Made by a program: the position numbers and the translations under genes
Notes under the pieces: generated by a model
The model's input: only the letters and a program-made list of their open reading frames with translations
Databases searched by the model: none
Told to the model about the DNA's origin: nothing
Assembly (NCBI GenBank): GCA_964517875.1
Contig: CAZFEU010000051.1
Coordinates: forward strand, 1-14,913
DNA from: JAJPXC01 sp964517875
GTDB lineage: Bacteria > Bacteroidota > Bacteroidia > Bacteroidales > Muribaculaceae
Direction of reading: 5' to 3'
DNA length: 14,913 nt
In this document: piece by piece, positions 1 through 7,696 of the stretch
Numbering within the stretch: the first letter of the stretch is position 1
How the letters are laid out: each line of letters begins with the position of its first letter

Positions 1-137
1 GAGTGAGGGGACGTCTTTCACCTACTGAACTTTCGCACTTCGGTTTTTAATTTGCAGGGTGTATCCAAACTAAAATGCGCAGGAGCTGTGCGGATAGTGC
101 GTAGGGCTCTTACACCTATCAGTTTTTGGAGAGAAAT
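1..137. other. Left-edge non-coding segment
   Basis: No gene is supported here. Short open frames run in from the left edge and stop within about 50 bases (for example a plus-strand frame ending at the TAA near 46-48), so the last codons of an upstream gene cannot be excluded. A small imperfect hairpin (GCGCAG / CTGTGC with a GAG loop, 77-91, one G-T pair) is visible but has no T-run after it, so I do not call it a terminator. Confidence 0.4.
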
Positions 138-169
138 TTTGCAATATGGGCGGGCAATTGGTATTTTTG
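138..169 (+). promoter_or_regulatory. Bacteroidetes-type promoter for the SGNH hydrolase gene
   Basis: A TTTG at 138-141 and TATTTTTG at 162-169 are separated by 20 bp. This matches the Bacteroides -33 TTTG / -7 TAnnTTTG promoter. Transcription should begin near 174, giving a leader of about 30 bases before the ATG at 206. The promoter lies downstream of the possible upstream ATG at 146, which is a main reason for choosing the start at 206. Confidence 0.65.
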
Positions 170-205
170 CAACAAAATAACAATTCTATCACAAAACCCT
201 GCCAC

Positions 206-1297
206 ATGAAACTCAACTCTTTATTATTTAGCATTTTTATATTAACAGCCACATCGTTAGCCCACGTTGTGGCCGAGCCGGTGCGCTGGGTCGACGCTCG
301 CGACCTCGACATCATTGGCACTCTGGCTCCCGACGCCAAGCAACCTTTCTCGCGACTGCCCGACTCATTGGCGCAAATACGCCCCGAGCTGTGGGATCTT
401 GGCAGCAATTCGGCCGGAATAGCGCTACGATTCCGATCAGACGCCACCGACATTCACGCCAAATGGCGCTCCCATAAGAAGTTCAACATGAACCACATGA
501 CGGCTACCGGCATACGTGGACTTGACCTGTATCTGCTCACCGATGATGGCCGCTGGACTACGGCATCAAGCGCACGCCCCAGACTCAACGACTCCACCAC
601 CACAGTGCAGATTATCGGAGGAATGCCCCGACAGATGCGCGAATACATGCTATATATGCCTCTATACGACGGTGTCGACTCCCTAACGGTCGGTGTCGAC
701 TCAGCCGCAGTGCTGCTTCCTCCCGCAGTAAACTCTCCCCGACGTGAAAAGCCGATAGTGTGGTACGGCACCAGCCTTCTGCAGGGTGGATGCGCAGCCC
801 GCCCGGGCATGGCCCACACCAACATAATAGAGCGTGATCTTGACCTCGAGATCATCAATCTCGGATTCAGCGGCAACGCCAAACTCGATCCTGAGATAGC
901 CCGCCTGATGGCCCAGGCCGACGCAGGCATGTTCATAATCGACGCTCTCCCCAACCTCAAGGCCGCAGAAATTCCAGGTCGCATTGACGATTTCTACGCA
1001 ATAATACGCACCGCTCACCCCGACGTGCCCATAATGCTGGTAGAAAGTCCATATTTCCCAATCACGCGCCTGGTGCCTCAGGTGATGAATGATATCCAGG
1101 AAAAGAACACCCGGCTACGCGAATTTTACGACAAGACTGTGGCCGCCGGCGACAAAAACGTATACTACTACAAGGGAGAGGACCTGCTCGGCGATGAGTG
1201 GGAAGGCACAGTCGACAACTATCACTTCACCGACCTGGGCATGATGACCGTAGCAAAGTCAATGCTCCCGACAATCAAAGCGATACTCCAGCAATAG
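206..1297 (+). CDS. Secreted SGNH/GDSL-family hydrolase (GxDLY domain plus lipase_GDSL_3-type domain)
   Basis: This is a 363-residue exported esterase/acylhydrolase candidate. Residues 1-23 form a signal peptide (MKLN start, hydrophobic stretch, cleavage near VVA-E). An N-terminal beta-rich domain carries GLDLY at 105-109, typical of the SGNH_hydro_N (GxDLY) family. The catalytic domain follows: YGTSLLQGG at 187-195 with nucleophile candidate Ser190 (GTS replaces the usual GDS, common in this subfamily), NLGFSGNA at 218-225 supplying the oxyanion-hole Gly and Asn, and DNYHFTDLG at 337-345 with the Asp337/His340 pair. The family is known for deacylation of carbohydrates and other small esters; the substrate here cannot be read from sequence. 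The start at 206 is preferred over an in-frame ATG at 146 because the signal peptide begins there and the promoter lies between the two. The last 23 bp overlap the end of the convergent neuC gene. Confidence 0.88.
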   Translation: MKLNSLLFSIFILTATSLAHVVAEPVRWVDARDLDIIGTLAPDAKQPFSRLPDSLAQIRPELWDLGSNSAGIALRFRSDATDIHAKWRSHKKFNMNHMTATGIRGLDLYLLTDDGRWTTASSARPRLNDSTTTVQIIGGMPRQMREYMLYMPLYDGVDSLTVGVDSAAVLLPPAVNSPRREKPIVWYGTSLLQGGCAARPGMAHTNIIERDLDLEIINLGFSGNAKLDPEIARLMAQADAGMFIIDALPNLKAAEIPGRIDDFYAIIRTAHPDVPIMLVESPYFPITRLVPQVMNDIQEKNTRLREFYDKTVAAGDKNVYYYKGEDLLGDEWEGTVDNYHFTDLGMMTVAKSMLPTIKAILQQ

Positions 1298-2405
1298 CCT
1301 CAACAATGAGCCGGAGTGTGTCGGGCTTCATGTAAGGATTGTGGCACTTCGCCGCAAGCTGCTGCATGTCGTCCGACAAAGCTCGATCAATAGCGGCCTC
1401 GATGCTATCGGCATCAGGGAGGCAATGAATCACCGATTCTGCGGCGATGCGCCCCTTCTGACGCGATCCGATATCAACCGTCGGTATTCCTGCCGATGGC
1501 ACCTCAATGATGCCGCTTGACGAATTGCCCACAACACCCTTGACATAGCGCAAGGCAGAGAGGTAGCGCCTCCATCCCAGCGATGGCACTACCTTGACCC
1601 TGTCGCCCCATTTGCGGGAATATTCCTCAATCGACTCGATAATCGACTCATGATCAGGATCGTTGTTGGGATAAGTTATAAGCAGTCGTTGTCGGGGGAA
1701 ACGGTCAAGAGCCTCAAACATAGCCCGTGCTTGCTGTGCCGACGTGATCGAATCATCGGCAGTGGCCGGATGCAGTGTCACCAGCAGGGCACTCTCGCCG
1801 GGATCCCATCCCTCGAGCGACTCTACCAGCTCCTGGTGCGACATGAGCGGCACGTGGAGCATATTATACACACCGATAGCACCTGTATTGATCACACTCT
1901 CCGGATTCTTCCCCATTGCTATCACTCGCCGGCGATAAGGCTCGGTCGATGTAAGATGAAGCTGCGAAAGCTGAGTGATGGCGTGGCGTATCATATCGTC
2001 GACAGCACCCTGGCTCTCCTCACCACCATGCAGATGTGCTATAGGTATACGGAGCAGTGTGGCCGCCGATGCTGCTGCCAGCATCTCATAGCGATCGCCC
2101 AAAATAACCACCATGTGGGGCTTCAGGTCATTAAGTGCCCGGGCCATCCCCGACACACATTCACCCATGGCAACGGCGGTATCGACCGGAGAGTCGGTTA
2201 CAGGAGTAAGTGGCACGCGGGCTGCGATGGTGAATCCATCGGCCTCTATATCGTCAATCGTGTGTCCAAACTTCGGATTAAGGTGCATATTGGTTGCCAC
2301 AACCGATACCTCACAACCGGGATGCTGCCGCAACGCCGTGGCTATCGGAGATAGAAGCCCCCAGTCGGCACGGGTGCTCGTTATAATGGCTATCGAGCGT
2401 TTCAT
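1275..2405 (-). CDS. neuC: NeuC-like UDP-N-acetylglucosamine 2-epimerase (hydrolysing)
   Basis: This is a 376-residue cytoplasmic enzyme of the NeuC/NnaA type, which hydrolyses and epimerises UDP-GlcNAc to ManNAc plus UDP at the first step of sialic acid synthesis. Relatives (LegG type) act on a diacetamido sugar for legionaminic acid, so the exact substrate is open. Visible family features are the N-terminal ITSTRADWGLL (8-18), GDRYE (103-107), HGGEESQGAVDD (126-137), INTGAIGVYN (172-181), TLHPAT (210-215), YPNNDPDHESI (245-255) and the nucleotide-binding VGNSSSGIIEVPS (292-304). Length is normal for the family. Its ATG overlaps the stop of the TetR gene in an ATGA arrangement (2402-2405), so the two are probably translationally coupled. 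No neuB, neuA or legionaminic gene lies in the window. The 3' end overlaps the convergent SGNH hydrolase gene by 23 bp. Confidence 0.9.
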   Translation of the reverse strand: MKRSIAIITSTRADWGLLSPIATALRQHPGCEVSVVATNMHLNPKFGHTIDDIEADGFTIAARVPLTPVTDSPVDTAVAMGECVSGMARALNDLKPHMVVILGDRYEMLAAASAATLLRIPIAHLHGGEESQGAVDDMIRHAITQLSQLHLTSTEPYRRRVIAMGKNPESVINTGAIGVYNMLHVPLMSHQELVESLEGWDPGESALLVTLHPATADDSITSAQQARAMFEALDRFPRQRLLITYPNNDPDHESIIESIEEYSRKWGDRVKVVPSLGWRRYLSALRYVKGVVGNSSSGIIEVPSAGIPTVDIGSRQKGRIAAESVIHCLPDADSIEAAIDRALSDDMQQLAAKCHNPYMKPDTLRLIVEAIAGVSL

Positions 2406-2989
2406 CGGATGGTGATGGCTGTAGTAATAAACTGTATGATGTCACCCTCGAATTTCTCCTGGTCGACACAACCCACATTCTGCAAGCCCTGGATGTAACA
2501 TGCGTCGACCCCCATGATTGTAGCCTGGAGCATCGAGTTCATACGTTTCACCTGAGCCGGGTCAAATGTGCCCTCGTTAACACCCTGGGCGAGCATCTGC
2601 GTTAACATCTCGTTGATTTTTACCGACGCAATATGCTGTACGCGCTGCATACGCTTTGAGTCGAACGATATCAGCGATCTGAATCGTGTATAGTTATTGA
2701 CTGTGTCACGGATTATTTCAAACCGCTTGGAGAGGAATTTCTCCAATTTCTCTACCGGAGGTAGCGGCGACTGGGCAATCTCGCGGAGTGCGCCAACCAG
2801 CAGTTCGCTTTCACGTTCGATGACAGCGTTATAGATTTCTCGCTTGTTCTTGAAATATGTGTAGATGGTGCGTCGCCCCTTGTCGGAAGCCGACGCGATG
2901 TCATTCATTGTGGTTTTCTCAATCCCCTTCTTGTTGAAAAGTTGACGGGCGACATCGATGAGGCGTTCACGTGTTTTGACTGCTGACAT
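2402..2989 (-). CDS. TetR/AcrR-family transcriptional regulator
   Basis: This is a 195-residue DNA-binding regulator. The N-terminal domain (about residues 5-52) shows the TetR pattern: RERLIDVARQLFNKKGIEKTT, then the helix-turn-helix MNDIASASDKGRRTIYTYFKNKREIY, the conserved YTYFKNK segment falling at 43-49. The remainder is helical and would hold the ligand and dimer domain; it resembles no ligand class I can name. The gene starts 8 bp after the stop of the DUF4421 gene and its own stop overlaps the neuC ATG, so it is the middle gene of a three-gene operon. Members of this family often repress their own operon; that is inference here, as I found no convincing operator palindrome. No separate promoter is visible in front of it. 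Confidence 0.92.
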   Translation of the reverse strand: MSAVKTRERLIDVARQLFNKKGIEKTTMNDIASASDKGRRTIYTYFKNKREIYNAVIERESELLVGALREIAQSPLPPVEKLEKFLSKRFEIIRDTVNNYTRFRSLISFDSKRMQRVQHIASVKINEMLTQMLAQGVNEGTFDPAQVKRMNSMLQATIMGVDACYIQGLQNVGCVDQEKFEGDIIQFITTAITIR

Positions 2990-2997
2990 GAGTGAAT

Positions 2998-4131
2998 CTA
3001 AAATCTTAAGCCTACGGTAGCTTCGGCTGAAAGTACGGTATTAATCATCGTGTACTTGCCGTTGAAGAAGAACGGCGCATACCCCTTGAAATTGAGTGCG
3101 GCAAATAGGCCGCGGTGGTTGTACACCACGCTGCCCATCAGGCGTGCCTGCAGTGCCACCATGTTGCAGCTCCCGTCGGACGAGTCGCCTTCGGTGTGCT
3201 TGTATCCCAATCCGAGCAGCGATGTCAGGTTGATGAGCCACACCCGAGGCTTTAGCGCCCAGTTGTGGGCATAACCTCCGATAGCCATATAATCGGAATA
3301 ATGGAAGCGATAGGTCATCTGTATATCGGGGATGGGCTTGAAAAGCTCGGGGTCAAGCCCCGAAAAGTCGATTGTGGTGTTGCGGTTAAGATAATTGAAG
3401 CCCGCAACCCACGACCCGGCATCTTTTAACTGATATTTGGAGAAGCAGTAGGCTGCCGCGTGACTGTAGCGACGATGGTTGAAAATATAGAAGCCCAACA
3501 ACGATTTCTGGTCGCTCTTCAGGCCGTCAAATGGCACCGACACGTAGGTATCCTTGAAAATCTCCCCCACATGTGTGAGTCGGGCACCACCATCGATGCT
3601 CTGATGCGTGTAGTCGAGAGTGAAGCGCGAGCAGGTGAAATTAAGGTTGAAATTGGTGCGCTTGCTGTGATTGTGAGCCAGCAACTCGTTGGCATTGAAC
3701 ATATAACCTACCGACACGGCCATAAATGACACATAACCTCCGATGTCGGCATAAAAGTCTGACCTTAATCGCACTTGCTCACGGTGAGGGAAGAAGAATG
3801 AGTAGGTCTGCATCCAGTTGAACGACTTGGCCTGCGCCTTCCAATTCTTGCCTGTCGATACCACATATTCAGGGTCGTAGGAGTTGAACACACGATCGCC
3901 CCAATTGTAGACGTTGAGCGCAAAGCGTGGGAAACGGGGATAGTCAACCCCGGGAGCGTTGATATGAAAGCCGTTGTTGATCAACTGCTTTATCCAGCGT
4001 GTGGAGCTGTGTCCTGCAGCTTCCTCGATGTCGGGCGTTACCGAGTCCATCTCTACTTCGGCGGCGAGCACCGCCGAGGGAAACAGAAGCACAAATATTA
4101 TCGTCAATATTATTACTACTCTATTACGCAT
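2998..4131 (-). CDS. DUF4421-type outer-membrane protein
   Basis: This is a 377-residue exported protein of unknown function. MRNRVV followed by a hydrophobic run to VLAAE (residues 1-24) is a clear signal peptide. The mature part has many short alternating hydrophobic/polar strands rich in Tyr, Phe and Trp and ends in VGLRF, a terminal aromatic typical of outer-membrane beta-barrels. The segments DPEYVVSTGKNWKAQ, GYVSFMAVSVGYMF and FTLDYTHQSIDGG fit the Bacteroidetes DUF4421 family as I know it; this is recognition by eye and should be confirmed with a profile. An in-frame ATG at 4194 would add 21 residues but lies upstream of the likely -7 box, so the start at 4131 is chosen. It is first in the operon with the TetR and neuC genes. 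A channel or surface-structure role is possible but unproven. Confidence 0.75.
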   Translation of the reverse strand: MRNRVVIILTIIFVLLFPSAVLAAEVEMDSVTPDIEEAAGHSSTRWIKQLINNGFHINAPGVDYPRFPRFALNVYNWGDRVFNSYDPEYVVSTGKNWKAQAKSFNWMQTYSFFFPHREQVRLRSDFYADIGGYVSFMAVSVGYMFNANELLAHNHSKRTNFNLNFTCSRFTLDYTHQSIDGGARLTHVGEIFKDTYVSVPFDGLKSDQKSLLGFYIFNHRRYSHAAAYCFSKYQLKDAGSWVAGFNYLNRNTTIDFSGLDPELFKPIPDIQMTYRFHYSDYMAIGGYAHNWALKPRVWLINLTSLLGLGYKHTEGDSSDGSCNMVALQARLMGSVVYNHRGLFAALNFKGYAPFFFNGKYTMINTVLSAEATVGLRF

Positions 4132-4141
4132 ATTCCAAATG

Positions 4142-4176
4142 CAAAGATAACTTAAAAATGTCGTTGATACGGCAAA
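4142..4176 (-). promoter_or_regulatory. Likely promoter of the DUF4421-tetR-neuC operon
   Basis: Reading the minus strand, TATCTTTG (4149-4142) matches the -7 TAnnTTTG box. A TTTG at 4176-4173 could be the -33 element, but the 23-bp gap is longer than the usual 19-21. Transcription would start near 4137, leaving only about six bases before the ATG at 4131. It interleaves with the dacB promoter on the other strand. Confidence 0.5.
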
Positions 4177-4191
4177 TAACACGTAAATTTG
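4164..4191 (+). promoter_or_regulatory. Likely dacB promoter
   Basis: TAAATTTG at 4184-4191 matches the -7 TAnnTTTG consensus. A TTG at 4164-4166 is the only -33 candidate and is 17 bp away, slightly short. The predicted start of transcription (about 4195-4197) falls at the ATG of dacB, so the message would have almost no leader. Confidence 0.45.
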
Positions 4192-4196
4192 CACTT

Positions 4197-5399
4197 ATGC
4201 AAAGACTATTTACTACACTATTAATGATTTTGGCGCTGACTGCGGCCAGTGCCAAAGGTACACTCCCACAGAATCTTGGCAAGGAAGCCACTGTGGGCGT
4301 GTATATTAAGAACCTTAAAACGGGACAAGTGCTTGCCGATGGAAACGCCGACAAGGCCCTGACCCCAGCGAGTATTCAAAAATCACTCCCTGTAGCGGCG
4401 GCTTTGACTAAACTCGGTCCGGATTATAGATTTACTACCACCGTCACCTTAGAGGGGAAGCGTCATGGCAACCAACTACGCGGCAATGTGGTAATCAACC
4501 CCTCGGGCGACCCCAATATTGGCGGGCGCGGCAGCGAAGATGACGGATTTGTAAAAAGTGTGGCCGATGCCGTTGCCGCTACCGGCATAAAGAGCATCAC
4601 CGGCACAGTGATTGTCGATGATAAGAAATGGCCCGACAAGGGTTTTAACCCCAACTGGGAAGTAAGTGATTCGAAATATGACTATGGTGTGGGATGGTGG
4701 CCTATGAACTTCCACCACAATATGGTACTTGTAAAGGGGCGCAAGAAGCGCTCACACTGGCAACCCACCAACAACCCCTCATCGGTGGTGACTTCCAAGA
4801 TTATAGCCCAGCTCAAGGCCAAGGGTATCACAGTGGGCAAGACTCCTATAGCCAAGCCCAAAGGTAAAACTGAACTCATCTTCACATTCACTTCCGAGCC
4901 TTTGAGCGAGCTTGCCCGCGATCTGATGCACCGTAGCGACAATCTAATGGCTGAGGCCACTCTACGCGCCCTCGCACCAGGGAAATCGCGCCAGGAGGCC
5001 ATCGATGCCGAGTGGGAGATACTTAAGCGGAAGGGTGTCGACTTAGGCAATACCGCGCAATACGATGGCAGCGGCCTCGCTCGCTCCAACTCAATAACAC
5101 CACGCACCATGGGCGCCCTGCTCGAAGCAATGGCCGACAACCGTACATATGTCGACGTGTTTCCACGGTGTGGATGCGACGGCACCGTAAAGAAGTTTCT
5201 CAAGGATACGCCCTTTGAGGGGTTGATGGCAGTGAAAAGCGGATCGATGAAGAGGGTGGTATGCTATGCAGGTTATCTAACCGACGAGAACGGCGAGCCC
5301 ACTCATGTGGTAGTAATGATGGTCAACGGTTCGGCTAAATCGGGCGACCAGATACGCAAATCTCTACAGGAATTTCTTTTAAACACCTTAGACTCCTGA
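4197..5399 (+). CDS. dacB: D-alanyl-D-alanine carboxypeptidase/endopeptidase (PBP4, peptidase S13)
   Basis: This is a 400-residue periplasmic penicillin-binding protein that removes terminal D-Ala or cuts D-Ala-mDAP cross-links in peptidoglycan. Residues 1-19 are a signal peptide ending ASA. All three active-site motifs are present: SIQK at 59-62 (SxxK, nucleophile Ser59), SDN at 247-249 (SxN) and KSG at 347-349 (KTG box). YDGSGLARSN (289-298) is another S13 hallmark. The inserted region between the SxxK and SxN motifs is about 185 residues, against roughly 240 in E. coli PBP4, so the accessory domains are reduced. The start at 4197 is preferred over an in-frame ATG at 4158 because the signal peptide begins there and the -7 box lies between them. 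It is divergent from the DUF4421 operon and ends 8 bp from the convergent tamL gene, with no terminator seen in between. Confidence 0.92.
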   Translation: MQRLFTTLLMILALTAASAKGTLPQNLGKEATVGVYIKNLKTGQVLADGNADKALTPASIQKSLPVAAALTKLGPDYRFTTTVTLEGKRHGNQLRGNVVINPSGDPNIGGRGSEDDGFVKSVADAVAATGIKSITGTVIVDDKKWPDKGFNPNWEVSDSKYDYGVGWWPMNFHHNMVLVKGRKKRSHWQPTNNPSSVVTSKIIAQLKAKGITVGKTPIAKPKGKTELIFTFTSEPLSELARDLMHRSDNLMAEATLRALAPGKSRQEAIDAEWEILKRKGVDLGNTAQYDGSGLARSNSITPRTMGALLEAMADNRTYVDVFPRCGCDGTVKKFLKDTPFEGLMAVKSGSMKRVVCYAGYLTDENGEPTHVVVMMVNGSAKSGDQIRKSLQEFLLNTLDS

Positions 5400-5407
5400 C
5401 CCACGCA

Positions 5408-7696
5408 TCAGAATGGGTAGCCGATAGCCAGGTGAAAGGCCAGTGAGTTGCCAAATGATGTCATGTTGTAATAGCCGTGGCGCCCGGTGTCATAGGGTGC
5501 ATGAATTCCTATACCCAAGTCGCCGCGTATCACCAGCATGGAGATGTCGAAGCGCAATCCCACGCCTGTGCCTACCGCCAGATCCTTGAGGAATGTGGAT
5601 GCCTGTAGCTTGCCACCGGGACGTTGTGAGTCCTCCTTAAGAAGCCACACATTACCCGTATCGACAAACATGGCGCCATGCAGCGGGCCGAGGATGGGGA
5701 AGCGGTATTCCACATTGAATTCAAACTTGAATGTACCTGTCTGGTCAAAATATCCGTTGACATCGCTGGCTGGGGCGCGGTAGCTGCCGGGACCTATGGA
5801 ACGCACGGTAAACGCCCTCACAGAGTTAGCTCCTCCACAATAAAACTGCTCGCTGTAGGGTACCTCCTTTGAGTTGGCGTAAGGGTGCACTGCTCCTACT
5901 GCGGCGCGGGTCACAAGCCACTGGTCACCGCGCCCAAGGCGCCGGCCCCACACAAGTTGTGTGGTACCCTTGACGAATTGTGAGAACGGGGTTCTGAACA
6001 AACGCTTCTCACCCTTCTTGCCACACAGCTCATAAATGCTCCAGAAAATATTGCCGGCCTCTGAGGCTGTAAACGTCCAGTTGAGGGTGTTGTCGTGTCC
6101 GAAAGCGCGGTCGTAAACGTAGGAAAAGGCCATCTGCGGTATAAACTGGCTCTGGAAACTAAGGGCCACAGCCGGATTTTTGCTCATTATCGAGTCAAAA
6201 TCATAAGTAGTGTGGAGCAACTTAGTATACGTGAGTTTAAATGGGGTGAATGTGCACGAAGCATGCCGCGTGGCTCGCCAATCGTAATTGAACGAGGTAT
6301 TAAACTGCGCCAACTTGAAGTAATGGGGACGATTGAGAATGTCAGCCCCAAGTGTGATGCGAGTCCAGTTCTGTGCACGCTTGCGGCGGGGTATGAACCT
6401 CGGCGCAAGTAGCCGAGGGAACGATAGCGATGTATTCAGCCCGAATTCATAGGAGTTGAACATCGAGCGATGAGCCTCGTGCCCGGTTTGCCATTCGTAA
6501 GTACCCATTAGATTGACCGAAAATTGCTCCCCACCTCCGAAAACATTGCGGTTAGTGACGCCAAATGACAACCCCGGGCCTATATAGGAGTTGGATTTGG
6601 AGGATGCGTTGACCTCGAGTGCCGCCTCAAGCGGACGGTCGAAGGTACAGGATATCGACACATCGAGTATACGCTCTCGGGTAAGGGTATCGGGCACCAC
6701 ATCAATCGAGATGGCATTGAATATACCAAGACGCGAAAGATAGGTCTGCGTGCGATCCATATCTCTCACGGAGAATATCTTCCCTTCGCGGAAAGTGACA
6801 TTCTCATCAATCAGCGAGCGCCGAAACCTCGATGGCATCATCTGTATCAGCGTACCGCGCCCGGTACGCACGGTGTCGGGCGTACCACCCCCGTCGTTGC
6901 GGTATATGTAGGTCGTCACTGTGCCGGTGCGATAGCGATCAAGGGCCACCGGTGGCACGTTGCTGGCTATGTCGAGTTTTAGCGCTATCTGGTGGGGATG
7001 AATGGTAGAGTCGGCCATATACTCGATAAATTCGGGGCGGAAGAAGTAATATCCCCGGTTGCGAAGCGAGTTGGCTATCGTGGTGCGCACCATCGAGAGT
7101 GAATCGGTGCTATAGCGCTCACCGGTGCGCAGATACGGTATTTTATGTGCCACTGAGTCAATCAGGTGGTTGATATGGCAAGTGTCGGGGAGCAGGTGTA
7201 TATCACTCAGTGTGTACTCGGGTCCGGCGTTGACATTGTAGCGTATCTTCGCCTTTCGCGGATTCTTCCCCTGCACCAGCTCATAGGAGGAGGTGCCGCT
7301 GAAATATCCATTGTTGTCAAGTATCTGGTCGAGCATATTCACGCGCACCTCGGGGCGCACGTCCGACACAAGTACCGGATCAGTCACCAATTTCTCATAT
7401 AGCCAGTGTTTCAGCCCTTTGGGTGGATTATCCCAATTGTTGTAGACCCACAGACCTATCGGAAACGGTATGCGGTAGCTCACCGACCCGAACAGAGGAT
7501 TGTTGGGCTTCACTGCCACAGCCTCCTCAAGGGCCTCGACAACCCCGGCCGGCACTTTCTGGCCATCAACGCCCTTGACATCGACACCCTTCACACCGGT
7601 ATACAGTATCTCCCCCTGTGGGAGCCGCCGGGTTGTGGAGCACGCTGCCAATAGCAGCAACGCGGTGATGAATAGTGTGTATCTGAGTGATTTCAT
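5408..7696 (-). CDS. tamL: TamL: Omp85/BamA-family outer-membrane lipoprotein
   Basis: This is a 762-residue Omp85 protein, the Bacteroidetes TamA counterpart that partners TamB. A lipoprotein signal (MKSLRYTLF, then LLLLAAC with Cys19 as the lipidated residue) marks it as the lipid-anchored TamL form. Residues about 30-330 carry POTRA-like repeats (for example KIRYNVNAGPEYTLSDIHL and the segment with FREGKIFSVRDMDRTQTYLSRLGIFNAI). A beta-barrel fills the rest: NSVRAFTVRSIGPG has VRAF at 626-629, the position of the conserved VRGF/Y motif of Omp85 loop 6, followed by FVDTGNVW. The chain ends HLAIGYPF with a terminal Phe, as expected of a barrel closing strand. The ATG overlaps the tamB stop (ATGA, 7693-7696), so translation is probably coupled and the two products are made together. 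Confidence 0.9.
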   Translation of the reverse strand: MKSLRYTLFITALLLLAACSTTRRLPQGEILYTGVKGVDVKGVDGQKVPAGVVEALEEAVAVKPNNPLFGSVSYRIPFPIGLWVYNNWDNPPKGLKHWLYEKLVTDPVLVSDVRPEVRVNMLDQILDNNGYFSGTSSYELVQGKNPRKAKIRYNVNAGPEYTLSDIHLLPDTCHINHLIDSVAHKIPYLRTGERYSTDSLSMVRTTIANSLRNRGYYFFRPEFIEYMADSTIHPHQIALKLDIASNVPPVALDRYRTGTVTTYIYRNDGGGTPDTVRTGRGTLIQMMPSRFRRSLIDENVTFREGKIFSVRDMDRTQTYLSRLGIFNAISIDVVPDTLTRERILDVSISCTFDRPLEAALEVNASSKSNSYIGPGLSFGVTNRNVFGGGEQFSVNLMGTYEWQTGHEAHRSMFNSYEFGLNTSLSFPRLLAPRFIPRRKRAQNWTRITLGADILNRPHYFKLAQFNTSFNYDWRATRHASCTFTPFKLTYTKLLHTTYDFDSIMSKNPAVALSFQSQFIPQMAFSYVYDRAFGHDNTLNWTFTASEAGNIFWSIYELCGKKGEKRLFRTPFSQFVKGTTQLVWGRRLGRGDQWLVTRAAVGAVHPYANSKEVPYSEQFYCGGANSVRAFTVRSIGPGSYRAPASDVNGYFDQTGTFKFEFNVEYRFPILGPLHGAMFVDTGNVWLLKEDSQRPGGKLQASTFLKDLAVGTGVGLRFDISMLVIRGDLGIGIHAPYDTGRHGYYNMTSFGNSLAFHLAIGYPF

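Noticed and set aside
20..60. Terminator or attenuator ahead of the SGNH hydrolase gene
   Set aside because: A TTTTT run is present near 51-55, but the bases before it form only a few weak pairs.
146..205. Upstream in-frame start (ATG at 146) for the SGNH hydrolase
   Set aside because: It would put 20 non-signal residues ahead of a good signal peptide, and the promoter -7 box (162-169) lies inside it.
454..984. Long minus-strand open frame inside the SGNH hydrolase gene
   Set aside because: Arg/Ser-rich shadow translation of a well-supported gene; similar antisense frames at 4682-5203 in dacB and 10820-11338 in tamB were rejected for the same reason.
1650..2354. 234-codon plus-strand frame inside neuC
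   Set aside because: The neuC frame has conserved motifs throughout, while this one has an unusual His/Cys/Arg-rich composition and no recognisable domain.
3999..4196. Longer dacB reading frame beginning at 3999, or ATG at 4158
   Set aside because: The first overlaps the signal-peptide coding region of the divergent DUF4421 gene. Both lie upstream of the likely dacB -7 box, and the signal peptide begins at 4197.
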